Origin: Magnaporthiopsis rhizophila
Taxonomy: Eukaryota; Ascomycota; Sordariomycetes; Magnaporthales; Magnaporthaceae
Direction: 5' to 3'
DNA length: 64,000 nt
Assembly: GCA_003049465.1 (NCBI GenBank)
Contig: PYSS01000020.1
Coordinates: 335,706 to 399,705 of the forward strand
Positions 35,073 through 45,858 of this stretch are shown here, piece after piece. A program made the position numbers and the translations under genes. Position 1 is the first letter of the stretch; each line of letters starts with the position of its first letter. The notes beneath the pieces are model-generated. The model was not told where the DNA came from and did no database searches. It worked only from the letters and a program-made list of their open reading frames with translations.

Positions 35073-36961
35073 CCCTTCGAAGAGCTCCTTCTTCCTGCAG
35101 TGCGAGTCTCCCCACGTTAGCGCCCGGCCTTTGCCTTGTCCGTCTCATGGATGGTATCGGACGTACCTCGGCGTCTGCCTCAGTGAGTATCGCGACATGT
35201 TGGGCAACGTTGTGCAAGACCTCTCCCCTTAGCGCAACAGACTGTCGCGCGCGTGTGAATTCTGATATATGTGGAGGTTGCGAAAGGAAAAGAGAGAAAG
35301 AGGGGACGCCTTGGGCAGCCTTCCGCGACTTCCGGGACCAACGAGCAAAATTTACAGCAAGGGCCCCCTACGGCCCTCACAAATCGGGCCCCGATCGGGC
35401 TTTTCATCCCCCATCGACGGTACGCTTGCTGCTTGGGGCTGCCCGTCGCCTAGGTGGCCACCAGTGGCCCTTGTTTACATGGATTTCATTGGCCGGCCTT
35501 CCTTGGTTAATTTGCGTGGCCCACTCGGCTCTCGTTGTAGCTTACTGAAAATCGCTGTTGAGTAGTATCTTGTTAGTCCCCTCCCAAGCTCTCCTCCAAC
35601 TTACGATTATCATTCTCGTATGTCGCGGTTGCGCCCGGCCTGTTGTGGGAGCTGGTGATATATTTCCCCTGTCAGCAATCGCGATTCACCATGTCGAACG
35701 CGCGCTGTCAGAACCCTGGTCGTCATTTTTTGTCTTGGCAACCGCTCAGATTTGGGAAGCGCGTGCGACATTTAGGTTTTGGCCCACCCCAGTTAGATCT
35801 GCCACCAGACTTTGACATTCCTGGACAGGGCTGCTGCTCATCGCTTCCATCTTGCAGCGACTTCCAGCACCAATACTCGATCATGACCCCCACAGCCCTG
35901 ACATCAGCACGGGCATCAAAGCATTGAAAACCCCCACACGCCGAGTCACCCGACTCCGACCGGGCCGACCGGGCTTGCTTGCACGCCATGCATCACCGTA
36001 CTATGTATTCGTCGTTGCTGGGCAAGCTGTTATTCTTTGGTTAGTCACTGAAAGTCAATAAAAGAGCTTAGGTTGTGTCAGCTTGGCTGCAGATTGAGAT
36101 GGAATGCAATCCGAGCGGTGAAGAGATGCCCGGGTGGGACAAGCTGCGCAAATCGCTGGATATCTAACCAAATGTGTGTTCAATAAATGTCGGCCTCAAT
36201 AGACCTGGGCCGCAGCGGCGATGCTTCAATTCGCGCCTCGGCTCCGGGAGGGCATGCGTGACCATCCATTGGTTCCCCTCCACCCCTGCTACATCCTAGG
36301 AAGAGCCCGGTACCTTACCTAGGTGCCTACCTAACCTCCTACAGGCTCCTGACGAGCTCCAAGCGCATGCAGTCGACCACTTTATATGGTCAGCTGGACC
36401 TTGCGGTGCGCTTGGTCGGCTGCTTATATGTGGTATTGAGCTTCCCGGGCGAAATGTCAGGCCGGTGGGCTCTGTGATGCTGCCATCACGAGTCAAAAGC
36501 ATCAGACGCTTGGTTCCTTTGATACACTCTGCAATAGTATTTTTTTTCGCTTTGCTTCCTCTCGCCCTTCAATATCAGACCCATGATCAATTCGGGAGCT
36601 CATTCTTCGCGGCTATATATCGGGCAGGCGAAGCAGGTAGCATCGCACACACGCTAGCGCTGCGCAACGCGACCTTGCCTTCCTTCCACCCTAGCCCACT
36701 GTCGGGCTTCCTATTCCGGGGCGTCTAGCGGCGGCTTCCCCCGCCGAGCGCACTGTGTCTGAGCCCTCTGGCGGCTCGTGCTAGCACCGCACCCACCATT
36801 ATCCGAGCTGGGGCGAGCTTGATCTCCAATCCCAGCCTTTCTGCTCGTTTACGACTGACCGACCAACCCGTCACTAAACCCGCCCGCCCATCTCGCCGCC
36901 CCGGTCCGACTCGTCGACGAGAATTGGCCTTTGCTGCCCGCACTAGAGAACACGCGTCGCC
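35073..36961. promoter_or_regulatory. Divergent promoter region, ERG4 / AVT3
   Basis: 1.9 kb between divergent starts. Contains a dense cluster of CCTAGGTGCCTACCTAACCT-type sequence at 36311-36350 and short T-rich runs; the last ~120 bp before 36962 are pyrimidine-rich leader. No gene recognised. Confidence 0.5.
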
Positions 36962-39368
36962 ATGTCCAACACGGGCCGGGATTCGCCGTCCCAGTTCAAC
37001 CGGCCTGGCGTCCTGCAAACGGCGTCCTCACCCGGCGGCTCCTATCGTGGCTCGCTCAGCGCCTCCATCCCACGCGCCGACGCTACCGCCCGCCTCGCCT
37101 CTCCGCTCCCGACCCAGCTCGCCGGCTCCCCTTCGGCGGCCCTGGGCCAGACGACATCCGGGCCCCGTCACCAGGACCCGACTGGCGACCTCACCCCGCT
37201 TGCCGGCGCTGGCAGCCCTGTCCCGGGTCCTGGAATCTCGGCTCTGGCCGCTGCCTTGTCGCACACCATCGGCACCTCACCGCCGCGCTTCGGCACTCCT
37301 CCCGTGAGGACTGCGTCCCCCACCGCCTCGGCCTCTGCCGTTCCTGCCGGTCCCGGAACCCCGACACACTATGGCTCCTTCGAGGCGAGGGCTCGTCTAC
37401 TGCAGCAGCAGCAGCAGCAAGGCGGGAACGGCACCTCGGCCGGCGCGTTCGAAGATGCCGAGATTGTGCGGCGACATCTCGTCCAGGGAAGCGATGCGGC
37501 AAACACGCCAGAAGACTCTAGCAAGGGAAAGCAGGCGGCCGAGGCCCCCAGCCCGGGGTTTGGCGACGAGGAGTTCTCCAGCCTGAGGTTGCAGGGTGGT
37601 GACATCACGCGTCCCATCTATAAGTGGACTGAGGACGCCACAAACCGTGTCCAGCGGAGCAAGAGCTTCAGCGTGCCCCGCCCGGACCCTGAGCATGAGG
37701 TGCTGGACATTAACAACATCAAGGTTCCCGGCGGGTTCCGCCGCAACTTCCTCCGCCGCGCGGCCAGGAGCCCCTCGGCCAACCCCAGCGCTCTCGAGAC
37801 CGGGGCCGGGCCTTCCCACGACGCCCCTCTCTTCACCTCGAGCTTCCTCGAGTTCCTCTCGATATATGGCCACTTCGCCGGTGAGGAGCTGGAGGAGGAC
37901 GACGAGGCCCTCGGGCCCGGCGAGTATTTCTCCTCGGGCGATGAGGATCTCTCAGCCGCCGAGTACGACGGTTCGGACGATGACCGCGAGCCGATGGAAG
38001 ACAGCGCGCTGCTTACCCCTTCGCGCCGCAAGCGCAGGAGGAAGCACCGTGGTGGCAGCGGCAAGGCCACGCCCATGAGTGCCGCCGCCGTGCTGCTCAA
38101 ATCCTTTGTCGGCACGGGCGTGCTCTTCCTGCCCAGAGCGTACCTCAATGGCGGTATGCTCTTCAGTAATCTTGTGCTGCTCGGCGTCGCCGCGCTCAGC
38201 TATTACTGCTTCGTCCTTCTCGTCACGACCCGGCTCAAGGTTGAGGGCTCCTTTGGCGATATCGGCGGGATCCTGTACGGCAAATGGATGCGACTTCTCA
38301 TCCTGACGTCCATCGTTATCAGCCAAGTCGGATTCGTCGCCGCATACATCGTGTTCACGTCGGAAAACCTGCAGGCCTTCATCTTGGCCGTTTCCGACTG
38401 CAAGACCATGATCGACGTCAAGTACCTCATCCTCATGCAGATGATCATCTTCCTGCCCTTCTCACTACTGCGCGACATCAACAAGCTGGGGTTCACGGCG
38501 CTGATAGCCGACGCCTTCATCGTCATCGGGCTGGCCTATCTCTTCTACTACGACGTGCTGACCCTCAACACGAACGGGCTGGCGGACATCACCATGTTTA
38601 ACCAGAAGGACTGGACCTTGTTCATCGGCACCGCCATTTTCACGTTTGAGGGCATCGGGTTGATCATCCCCATCCAGGAGTCGATGAGGGACCCGGAAAA
38701 GTTCCCCAAGGTTATGTTCGCCATCATGGTCATCATCACCACCATCTTCACCACCATGGGCGCGGTGTCGTACGCGGCCTACGGCTCCAAGACGGAGACG
38801 GTCGTGCTCTTGAACCTGCCCCAGGACAGCAAGATGGTCAACGGCGTGCAGTTTCTGTATTCGCTCGCCATCCTGCTGTCGACACCGCTGCAGATCTTCC
38901 CAGCAATTCGTATTATGGAGAACGGGCTGTTCACGCGCAGCGGCAAGTACAACCCCTACATCAAGTGGCAGAAGAACCTGTTCCGCTTCCTCGTTGTTGC
39001 CGGCTGCGCCGCTCTCGCGTGGGGCGGCGCCGACAACCTGGACAAGTTCGTCGCGCTGGTGGGCAACTTTGCCTGCATCCCGCTCGTTTACATCTACCCG
39101 GTATGTTCATCAGCAAAAAACCACGACATTTTTTTTCCAGTATGAGTTTCGTCTGACAGCAGTAAACTAACTGGTACCTTGTGTATTATAGCCCCTTCTC
39201 CATTACAGGGGCGTTGCCAGGAACGCGCTCTGGAAGGGGGCCGATATCGTTCTCTGCATCTTTGGCTTCGTCGCCATGGCATACACCACCAGCCTGACCG
39301 TTATGGCCTGGGCCAACTCTGGCGGAGGTCCCAGCCATCCGGGATACTGTGACTCCAAGGGACTGTAA
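36962..39368 (+). CDS. AVT3: Vacuolar amino acid transporter, Avt3-like (AAAP family)
   Basis: Two coding exons, 36962-39100 and 39192-39368, give 771 aa; donor GTATGT, acceptor TTATAG, join reads VYIYP-PLLHYRG. The first ~370 residues are a disordered cytosolic region rich in Ser, Pro and Gly with a Gln run and acidic blocks, as in Avt3/Avt4 proteins. The Aa_trans domain starts at KATPMSAAAVLLKSFVGTGVLFLPRAYLNGG and contains about eleven helices, including AIFTFEGIGLIIPIQESMRDPEKFP, a typical Avt3 signature. These proteins export neutral amino acids from the vacuole in yeasts. The long N-terminus is a likely target of phosphorylation or starvation control, though this is inference. Confidence 0.92.
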
Positions 39369-40080
39369 AAGGCGAGCTCTCGACGCAGATATGTCGGGGC
39401 TGGGGCGGGTGCTCTGCCGTCTCTCGTTTGTCACGACTCTTGGAGAGATTTTTTTTTTTTTTTTAATGTCTTGTACTTTTTTATTGTGCCCCACGGTCCT
39501 TTTGTATCCCTTTTCCCCGGCCTTTGTGGAAGTTTGCATACAGCGTAGTATAAACAAACGGGACGGCAGGCAAGGTAGTCAAGAGGGGGAAATATGATTT
39601 GTCCCCAAAGTGTACAACAACGGAAGCAGTGTGGGGGTGCCTTACCTATTTCAGGATGGAAATTGTAGACAGGTCTGGACTTTCAACACACCCAGCGCAG
39701 TTAGAATTAGCTCAGGTATATCAGATTGGAATAATACTGGGATCATTGGAAACATTCGGGTGTGTTGTGAGTTCTGTAAATGGATACCGCGTTTGTTTGC
39801 GCAGCCCCCCTGGCTGGTGCTGCTTAGTGGGTGCAGCATTCCATGTTCTTGCGGCGGCGCCACGCCCCGTTAAAAGCATGCCACCCCGTCACTTCACCTC
39901 CCTGGGGCTCGTATTTTTTGGTCAGCATCCAAACATCCAGTCGTCCGCAACACCACGACGGCGGCCCTCCCTTTTTGCTATCGCTTATTTGCTTGGATAG
40001 GTACTCTCGCAGCAGGAGACGTATCCATACTGCCTAATTTTTACTATTGTTTAATTCCTGGCTTTTGCTCATTTGCTACC
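39369..40080. other. Spacer AVT3 to RPB11
   Basis: 710 bp holding the AVT3 3' UTR (with a T16 tract near 39450-39465) and the RPB11 upstream region. No gene recognised. Confidence 0.5.
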
Positions 40081-41454
40081 ATGAACGCGCCCGATCGGTG
40101 AGTGTCTCCAAAGCCCTATGCGTCCCTCTCGCTCCCCGAGTACAACCATCCCACGGGGCCAGTCACCCTATTCCGAGGCGGGCATATTTGCGAAGTACTT
40201 CTTTTTTAGTACATCACCCCTTGCGGTTGCAGCCATCAGCGGCCTTTGCTTTCTAGGTATCCGGTGGATGCTGCGGACAGCGGAATATTGTCTCCGCCGA
40301 CTTCCCATCCGGCACCCACGGCTCCCCTGAATGGAGGGAAGAGTTGATGGCTCGGGCGCGTTTCCAGTCCAAGCAAGCGACGGACGGGAGCATGCACGGT
40401 GCCGAGTGGCAGATGATTGATTTCTGTGAAACGTCGGCCACCCGCGGGGGACCTGGGACCTTGCTAGGCACGGGAAACCTCGCGCGAGGAAGGAGCAACG
40501 GGCAACGGGCCATTTCCCGTGCTGGCACATATGCCCGGTTGCCAACGCTCGTGACGGAACTTGGGCCGTTTTCTAGTATCTGCCTTCATGTGGCGAACCA
40601 CGCACTCTCCCATAAGCGTTCAGTACACTTGCTCTCGACCGTTCCTCTCTCTCTCTCTCTCTCGTTTCAAAGCCACCCAAACAGTCCGAGGCCAGCTGCC
40701 GCAGTGACAACCGCATACACATATCTCCACACACCTGCTACAATCTGCCCATCATGAATCCGAAGCACGACTGCCTGCCGATGACGTTGCGTCTCCCCCA
40801 GTTCCAGTCCCTGTTCCCAGATGCGAGTTAAACTCTGCGTTCGTCGTTCGCGCGTTTTTGGCACTAATCCATCCGTTATGCGCAATGTAGCTTCGAGCTC
40901 TTCCTCCTCGCTGATGGAGAAGAGAAGATCACGGAGACCATCAACACCAGTCAGTTTTCCATTCGTTCTGCCTCGGGGAGGCCGGGCTGGCTATGAGGTT
41001 GGTCCTCTGCTTACCGCGTAAAAACCAATTTAAAAAAAAAAAAAAAAAAAAACAGCCATGTCCAATTGCTCCGATTTCACCTTTATGAAGGAGGACCACA
41101 CGCTGGGAAACCTCCTCTGCGAACATCTCAAGCAGCAGCCCAACGTCCTGATGGCGGGTTACAAAGGTATGTGGGGATATCTCGATCGTTGCGTGTTTCC
41201 ATATCATCTGCTGGTCGCTGACCTTCACCGCTTGGAATCACTGTCCAGTCGGCCATCCTAACGTGCCCGAGTTCTTCCTGCGCATCCAGACGGACGGCAA
41301 GGTCACGCCCAAGGTCTGCCTGGTTGAGGCGTGCCGCACCATCGTGCAACTCCTCAGCCAGATCAGCGGCCAGTTCACGCGCGAGTTCGAGCTGCGCCGC
41401 ATGGTCGCCGCCGGCGAGCAGCAGAACGGAGACCAGGCCGCACACGGCTACTGA
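40081..41454 (+). CDS. RPB11: RNA polymerase II subunit Rpb11
   Basis: Four coding exons (40081-40097, 40891-40949, 41056-41166, 41249-41454) give 130 aa. Exon 1 encodes MNAPDR, the characteristic Rpb11 start, with a GTGAGT donor; it joins to FELFLLADGEEKITETINT after an unusually long 793-nt intron. Later junctions restore TMSNCSDFTF and AGYKVGHPNVPEFFLRIQTDG. The core KEDHTLGNLL and YKVGHP-FFLRIQT are the alpha-like dimerisation motifs by which Rpb11 pairs with Rpb3. Intron 2 ends in an A21 tract directly before CAG. An ATG at 40754 (MNPKHDC) was considered as an alternative start but has no in-phase splice route. The related subunit AC19 has different signatures around the HP motif. Confidence 0.9.
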
Positions 41455-42050
41455 CGGCGTCTTGGCTGGAAGGTGGACTATCTTGCCGCCCGTTCTTTGG
41501 GTCTGACACTTTTGGGGTTTCCTTTTCCTGCTTTCCTCATCAGAGGCAACTGCCCGGTCAAAGCTACGTAGAGGAGGGCATCTTGTTTGGCGCCGCGGCG
41601 TTCTTGGGGCGTTTCTTTCGTCATGCATAGAGGCTGCCATAGAGATTGGTATTTTCGGCGCCGTAATGCTTCAATGCAATTCCGAGGCTTCCATCTTCCC
41701 ACATTCGCGGCATCATTGCGACAAGCATGGTCGATTACTTTGTGGGAACTAAAGTGGCACGTAGATTACGAGAGTAGCTATGGCAGAGCATCAACCTCAT
41801 ATCCACGGCGGATATTAACCACCTTTTCGCTCCGATTCTCTGATGCTAGAACCCATGTACTTGGAGGACACGTGCTCTATCCTCGAGACCCTCCTCTTCC
41901 GGAAAGCACACAGTCGTACTGGGCAATTATCGGTATGTTCACAAGTTTCCTGAACTGCTTTGGGTGGCAAGAGAAGAGGTTTCGACGCATCCAACCACTC
42001 AGGTAGGCACATATATACGACTTCCCATTTCCAGGTAACTATGCGCCCAC
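41455..42050. other. Spacer between convergent RPB11 and LSM5
   Basis: Tail-to-tail 3' regions; a CAGGTAGGCAC motif at 42000-42010. No gene. Confidence 0.55.
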
Positions 42051-42661
42051 TCATGCTAGCGCCGGCCCCTCACCGCCCGGTATCAACTGATTTTGCGCGA
42101 GTTAGTAAGGGTAAAGTATGCAAGTATAGAGGCCGGGATGCTAGAAGCTCGTCTAGTGCATACCATGCAGATGTTGTTGCCGTTGAGGAGGATCTTGGAG
42201 AGTTTGGTGTGGTTGCCCGAGTAGTCGCTACAGCGGGTCAGTCATCAAAGACCGGTCACTCCAGGCGAGTACTGTACAGGGGGCTTACAATTCGGTGACG
42301 TCCTCGAGGACCATGTCTGTTTTGCGCGGTCAGTCAGGCTACAGCATAACCAGGCCTAGGGAGCTGGTAGACTTACTGACATAGTCGTCGAATCCGACTA
42401 GTAGCCCGCTGAACTCTGACAAGGAACAAAGGATAAGAAGCATGAGAAAAATAGCTGTGGTGATAACAGCGGTGGTATGGTGATGGGAATAGCTATCTCT
42501 CACCCTTGTCGCCCTTCATGATGACCCAGATGCGGGATCCGACGCACTTGTCGATCAGCTCTGATTTTCAGGGTCAGTCTATGGAGGCTTTCTTTCAGAA
42601 ATCCAATTCACGGCGAGACATAGTGTAGAAACTCACCCAGGGGGAGCAGCTGGGTAGCCAT
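42051..42661 (-). CDS. LSM5: U6 snRNA-associated Sm-like protein LSm5
   Basis: Six very short coding exons (42661-42637, 42560-42504, 42415-42377, 42316-42289, 42227-42164, 42086-42051) encode 82 aa. All five introns are GT-AG, and joining yields uninterrupted LSm5 sequence: MATQLLPLELIDKCVGSRIW, VIMKGDKEFSGLLVGFDDYV, NMVLEDVTEFDYSGNHTKL, then SKILLNGNNICMLIPGG. Sm1 and Sm2 motifs are both complete. LSm5 is part of the LSm2-8 ring on U6 snRNA in the nucleus and the LSm1-7 ring in mRNA decapping. It is head-to-head with the exonuclease gene, 354 bp apart. No single exon is long enough to be found without splicing. Confidence 0.95.
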
Positions 42662-43015
42662 TTTGTGGTGATATTTATCCTTCTCCCACAGGTGCAGCGA
42701 TATTCTGGCGTTTGCTCTGAGCTCCTCAAAGAGAGAGACCCTCCACTGTCTGCTGCGGTTTCTGTTCAAGGCTGTGGAGGGGCGGCGGTGGGGCCGTTTC
42801 CTCTGATGCATCTACCGGGGTTCTGGCTGCCTGATCCCCCGCCGAATCAGAGGTGAAAGGAGTGGTGGCAAGTCACATGATCACGTGTTACTCCTCCTGC
42901 ACCACCTCCAACGCTCTCCTGGCTTTTGAAAACCCCACGCGTCTGCCTAACGAGTCGCATCACTAGCTGGCAACCTCTGACTGGGCCATGCCCATGACAG
43001 ATCCCCGCACAGGCC
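42662..43015. promoter_or_regulatory. Divergent promoter LSM5 / exonuclease
   Basis: 354 bp between start codons; no motif stands out. Confidence 0.45.
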
Positions 43016-45416
43016 ATGAACCATGGGCTTAAATCCCGTGGGCTGGTGGTGGCGAGACCTGCTCTCGCCTCTGCTGCCCCGATGAGCCAGCATGCCGCCG
43101 CGACCGCGCAACAGCAGCAGCAACAACAACTGCAGCTTTCTGCTTCCGCGACCGTCGCTCCAACCCTCGCAACGCACGCCATGGCCGCCGCCAAGTCCTC
43201 GCACCCGCCGGGCTGGAAGCTGTGGCACCACTCCCACGGCATCAAGTTTGGCAGCCTTCTGCCGCCGCAACAGCGCCCTCTTCCTCTGGAGCCTGGCTGC
43301 TTTGCCAGCCGCCGTGCTCTGCATACTTTCAGCGACGGGACGCCGTGGGAGTCCGAATCTGTGGGTTCTGGGCTGAGCACCTCCACGGGTTGGGTGGATG
43401 AACGCAAGACGGTGTCTACGCTGTTTCGGGGAGTGGCTGAAGCGCTGGCGCCAAGCGACCGTGCTCCTCCCACCACTGAGGTGGAAGACGAGGCGGCCGA
43501 GGAGAGCGTTCCTGAGGACGAGGCGGCCAAGAAGAGCGTTCCCGAGGACGAGGACGTGGATCCGCCAGCCACGACGCTGGACTACAAGTTCCCCCCAGAG
43601 GCCTTCCGCCAGGTGAGGAGGGCCCCGCCAGACACGCCCGCTTCCTTCTGGTCGTACAGCTACTACCGCGGGCCCGGCGACGAGAAGGTCAAGGTGCACT
43701 ACTGCCGCAGCCGCGACACAACAGAGCGCGTGTGCCGCTACTTTTTGGACGAGAAGCTGCTCGGGTTCGACCTCGAGTGGGCGCCCGATGCCAACAAGTT
43801 CTCGGGCCCGCGCAGGAACGTGGCCCTCGTCCAGCTCGCGAGCCAGAGCCGCATCGCCCTCTTCCACCTGGCCCTGTACCCGCGCAACGAGGACGTGACG
43901 GACGTGAGCCCGTCGCTGCGGCGCATCATGGAGGACCCGGCCATCACAAAGTGCGGCGTCAGCATCAAGGCCGACTGCACGCGCCTGCGCAACTACCTCA
44001 ACATCCACTCCCAGGGCGTCTTTGAGCTTAGCCATCTGTTTAGGCTCGTCAAGTACTCGAGGACCGGCGAGACGCGCCTGATCAACAAGCGCCTCGTGTC
44101 CCTGGCGGAGCAGACCCAGACCGTCCTCGGTCTTCCGTTGTACAAAGGCGTTGAAGTCCGCTGGAGCGGGTGGTCGAAGCCGCTGCAAATGGACCAGATA
44201 CTCTGTGCGTCACTGCCCTTTTTATTCGCGAGAAACTCTCAACGTTTAGAACGGCTTGCTAACATGTAGAATTATAGACTCGGCATCGGATGCTTATGCG
44301 GCGGTGCAGATTTACGACGTCCTGGAACAGCAGCGCCAGAGTCTCAAGCCAACGCCGCCGCGGCCATATCACTGTGAACTTGAGCTCCCCATCAGACTGG
44401 CTGAACCAGAGCCCCACGAGGCGGATGAGGAGGAGGCCGTGGTCGACGAGGCGGAGGAGGCGGAGGAGGTAGTGGTTGAAGAGGAGGTGGTGGAGGAGGC
44501 CATGGCTGAAGGTGAGGAACTTGCAGCAGCCGAGGAGGCCGAAGATCTCGTGGTCGAGGACGAGGACAAGAAGGACCTTGTGGTTGTGGAGGAGGAGGAG
44601 GGGGAGCTTGTAGTTGAAGAGGGGGAACTCCCCACCGAGGAGGAGGGGCTCGCGATCAAACAGGAGGTGGAACTCTCCACCAAGGAGGAGGAGCTCGCAG
44701 CTGAAGAGCAGAAGGAACTTGTGGCAGAAGAGGAGGAACTTGCCACCAAGGAGGAGGGGCTGGCGATCGAACAGGAGGAGGAACCCGTGGCCGGAGAGCA
44801 GGAGCCCGCAGCCGAGGAATCTGGCGACGGGCCGGCGGAACTGGGTGCCGACGCGGCGGTAGAACCGCTGGAGCGGTCGACCATAGTACGGGAACACGTC
44901 ACCGAGACCGTCCAGTCGCTGCCGACATCAAAACTCAAGGTGGCCAGCGGCAACGCGGCCACGCCCAAAGACGAAAGGCTACTGGAGGCCGAGAAGTGGC
45001 TGAAGCAATATCAGGATTCGCTGACGTCGGCGACCACCACCACCACCTCATCTTCAACCATAACGACGACCACCAAGACGACGACGAGAACGACGACAAC
45101 GGTCACGACGACACGCAAGCTGCGCACGGCCAAGGCGGCCCTACGCATCTACCACGTCTGGCACGAGAACCCGGACCTCGACCTGGCCGCCGTCGCGGCC
45201 CTGACGGCGCTCGGCGGCGGCAACCCGCCGCCCCTGCACGTCGACGCCGTCTACAACTACATCCTCGACGCGGTCGACGCCGAGCGGCTGCCGTACGACG
45301 CCGCCCGCCTGTGCGCAGAGGTCCTCGACCGCGCGCCCGAGTCGTTGCTCGAGAGGTACGCGCGCCTTGATGGGGAGGCGAGGGCTGCTGCTGCTGCTGC
45401 TGCTGCTGAGCAGTAG
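43016..45416 (+). CDS. DEDDy 3'-5' exonuclease with acidic repeats and HTH domain (WRN/RNase D-like)
   Basis: Two coding exons, 43016-44204 and 44278-45416, give 775 aa. The junction completes Tyr of YSASDAY. The exonuclease domain (about residues 225-415) has all three motifs: DLE (D252, E254), D320 in VSIKADCTRL, and Y397-x3-D401 in YSASDAY, which defines the DEDDy class. Residues ~440-595 are an extremely acidic, Val/Glu-rich region with near-duplicated units (EEEGLAIKQE and KEEGLAIEQE). A Thr-rich stretch (~647-676) leads into a C-terminal domain (~677-760: AALRIYHVWHENPDLDLAAV ... VYNYILDAVDAERLPYD) resembling the helicase-type HTH_40 domain. An alanine run ends the protein. The N-terminus is Gln/Ala-rich and could include a mitochondrial signal. 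The pairing of exonuclease and HTH recalls split pieces of WRN; cellular role unknown. Confidence 0.85.
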
Positions 45417-45858
45417 CTTGGTGGCGGACGGGAAGGAAAGAAAGCCATGGAGGCCTTGGTCGTCATCGGCGTTCAGAACGGAAACCTCCCCCTTTTTGTA
45501 TTGTGCACACGTCTAGATATACCACTATGTAGAGATGCTTTCTATGGATGAAGTTATGGAAACGATCTAGATGATGAAACTCTCATATTTCTCCTTTTCC
45601 TTATCAAATTTCACGAGAGGTGCAAGCAGTTATTGGCCTCGTGACGGGATGTAATATGATTTTTGACGTTTTGGATTTGATTTTACACAGCCCTCCTGTC
45701 GTGCAAAACGCTCTTGCACAAACCCATCTCGCTCACAATATAAACTCGACACACATCCTCAGGGCGGCGTAGGGGCTCCGAGATATAACATTCAACTCAT
45801 CTTGCTAGCGTAAATGATGTAAGAACACGGAACCAGAACGTGCCGAGACTGCACCCGC
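45417..45858. other. Spacer between convergent exonuclease and AP-1 gamma genes
   Basis: AT-rich 3' regions; nothing else seen. Confidence 0.55.

Noticed and set aside
40754..40756. Alternative RPB11 start (MNPKHDC)
   Set aside because: Stop codons follow, with no in-phase donor to exon 2; MNAPDR at 40081 is the family start.
42947..44188. 413-codon minus-strand frame opposite the exonuclease
   Set aside because: Shadow frame; the sense strand has complete DEDDy motifs.
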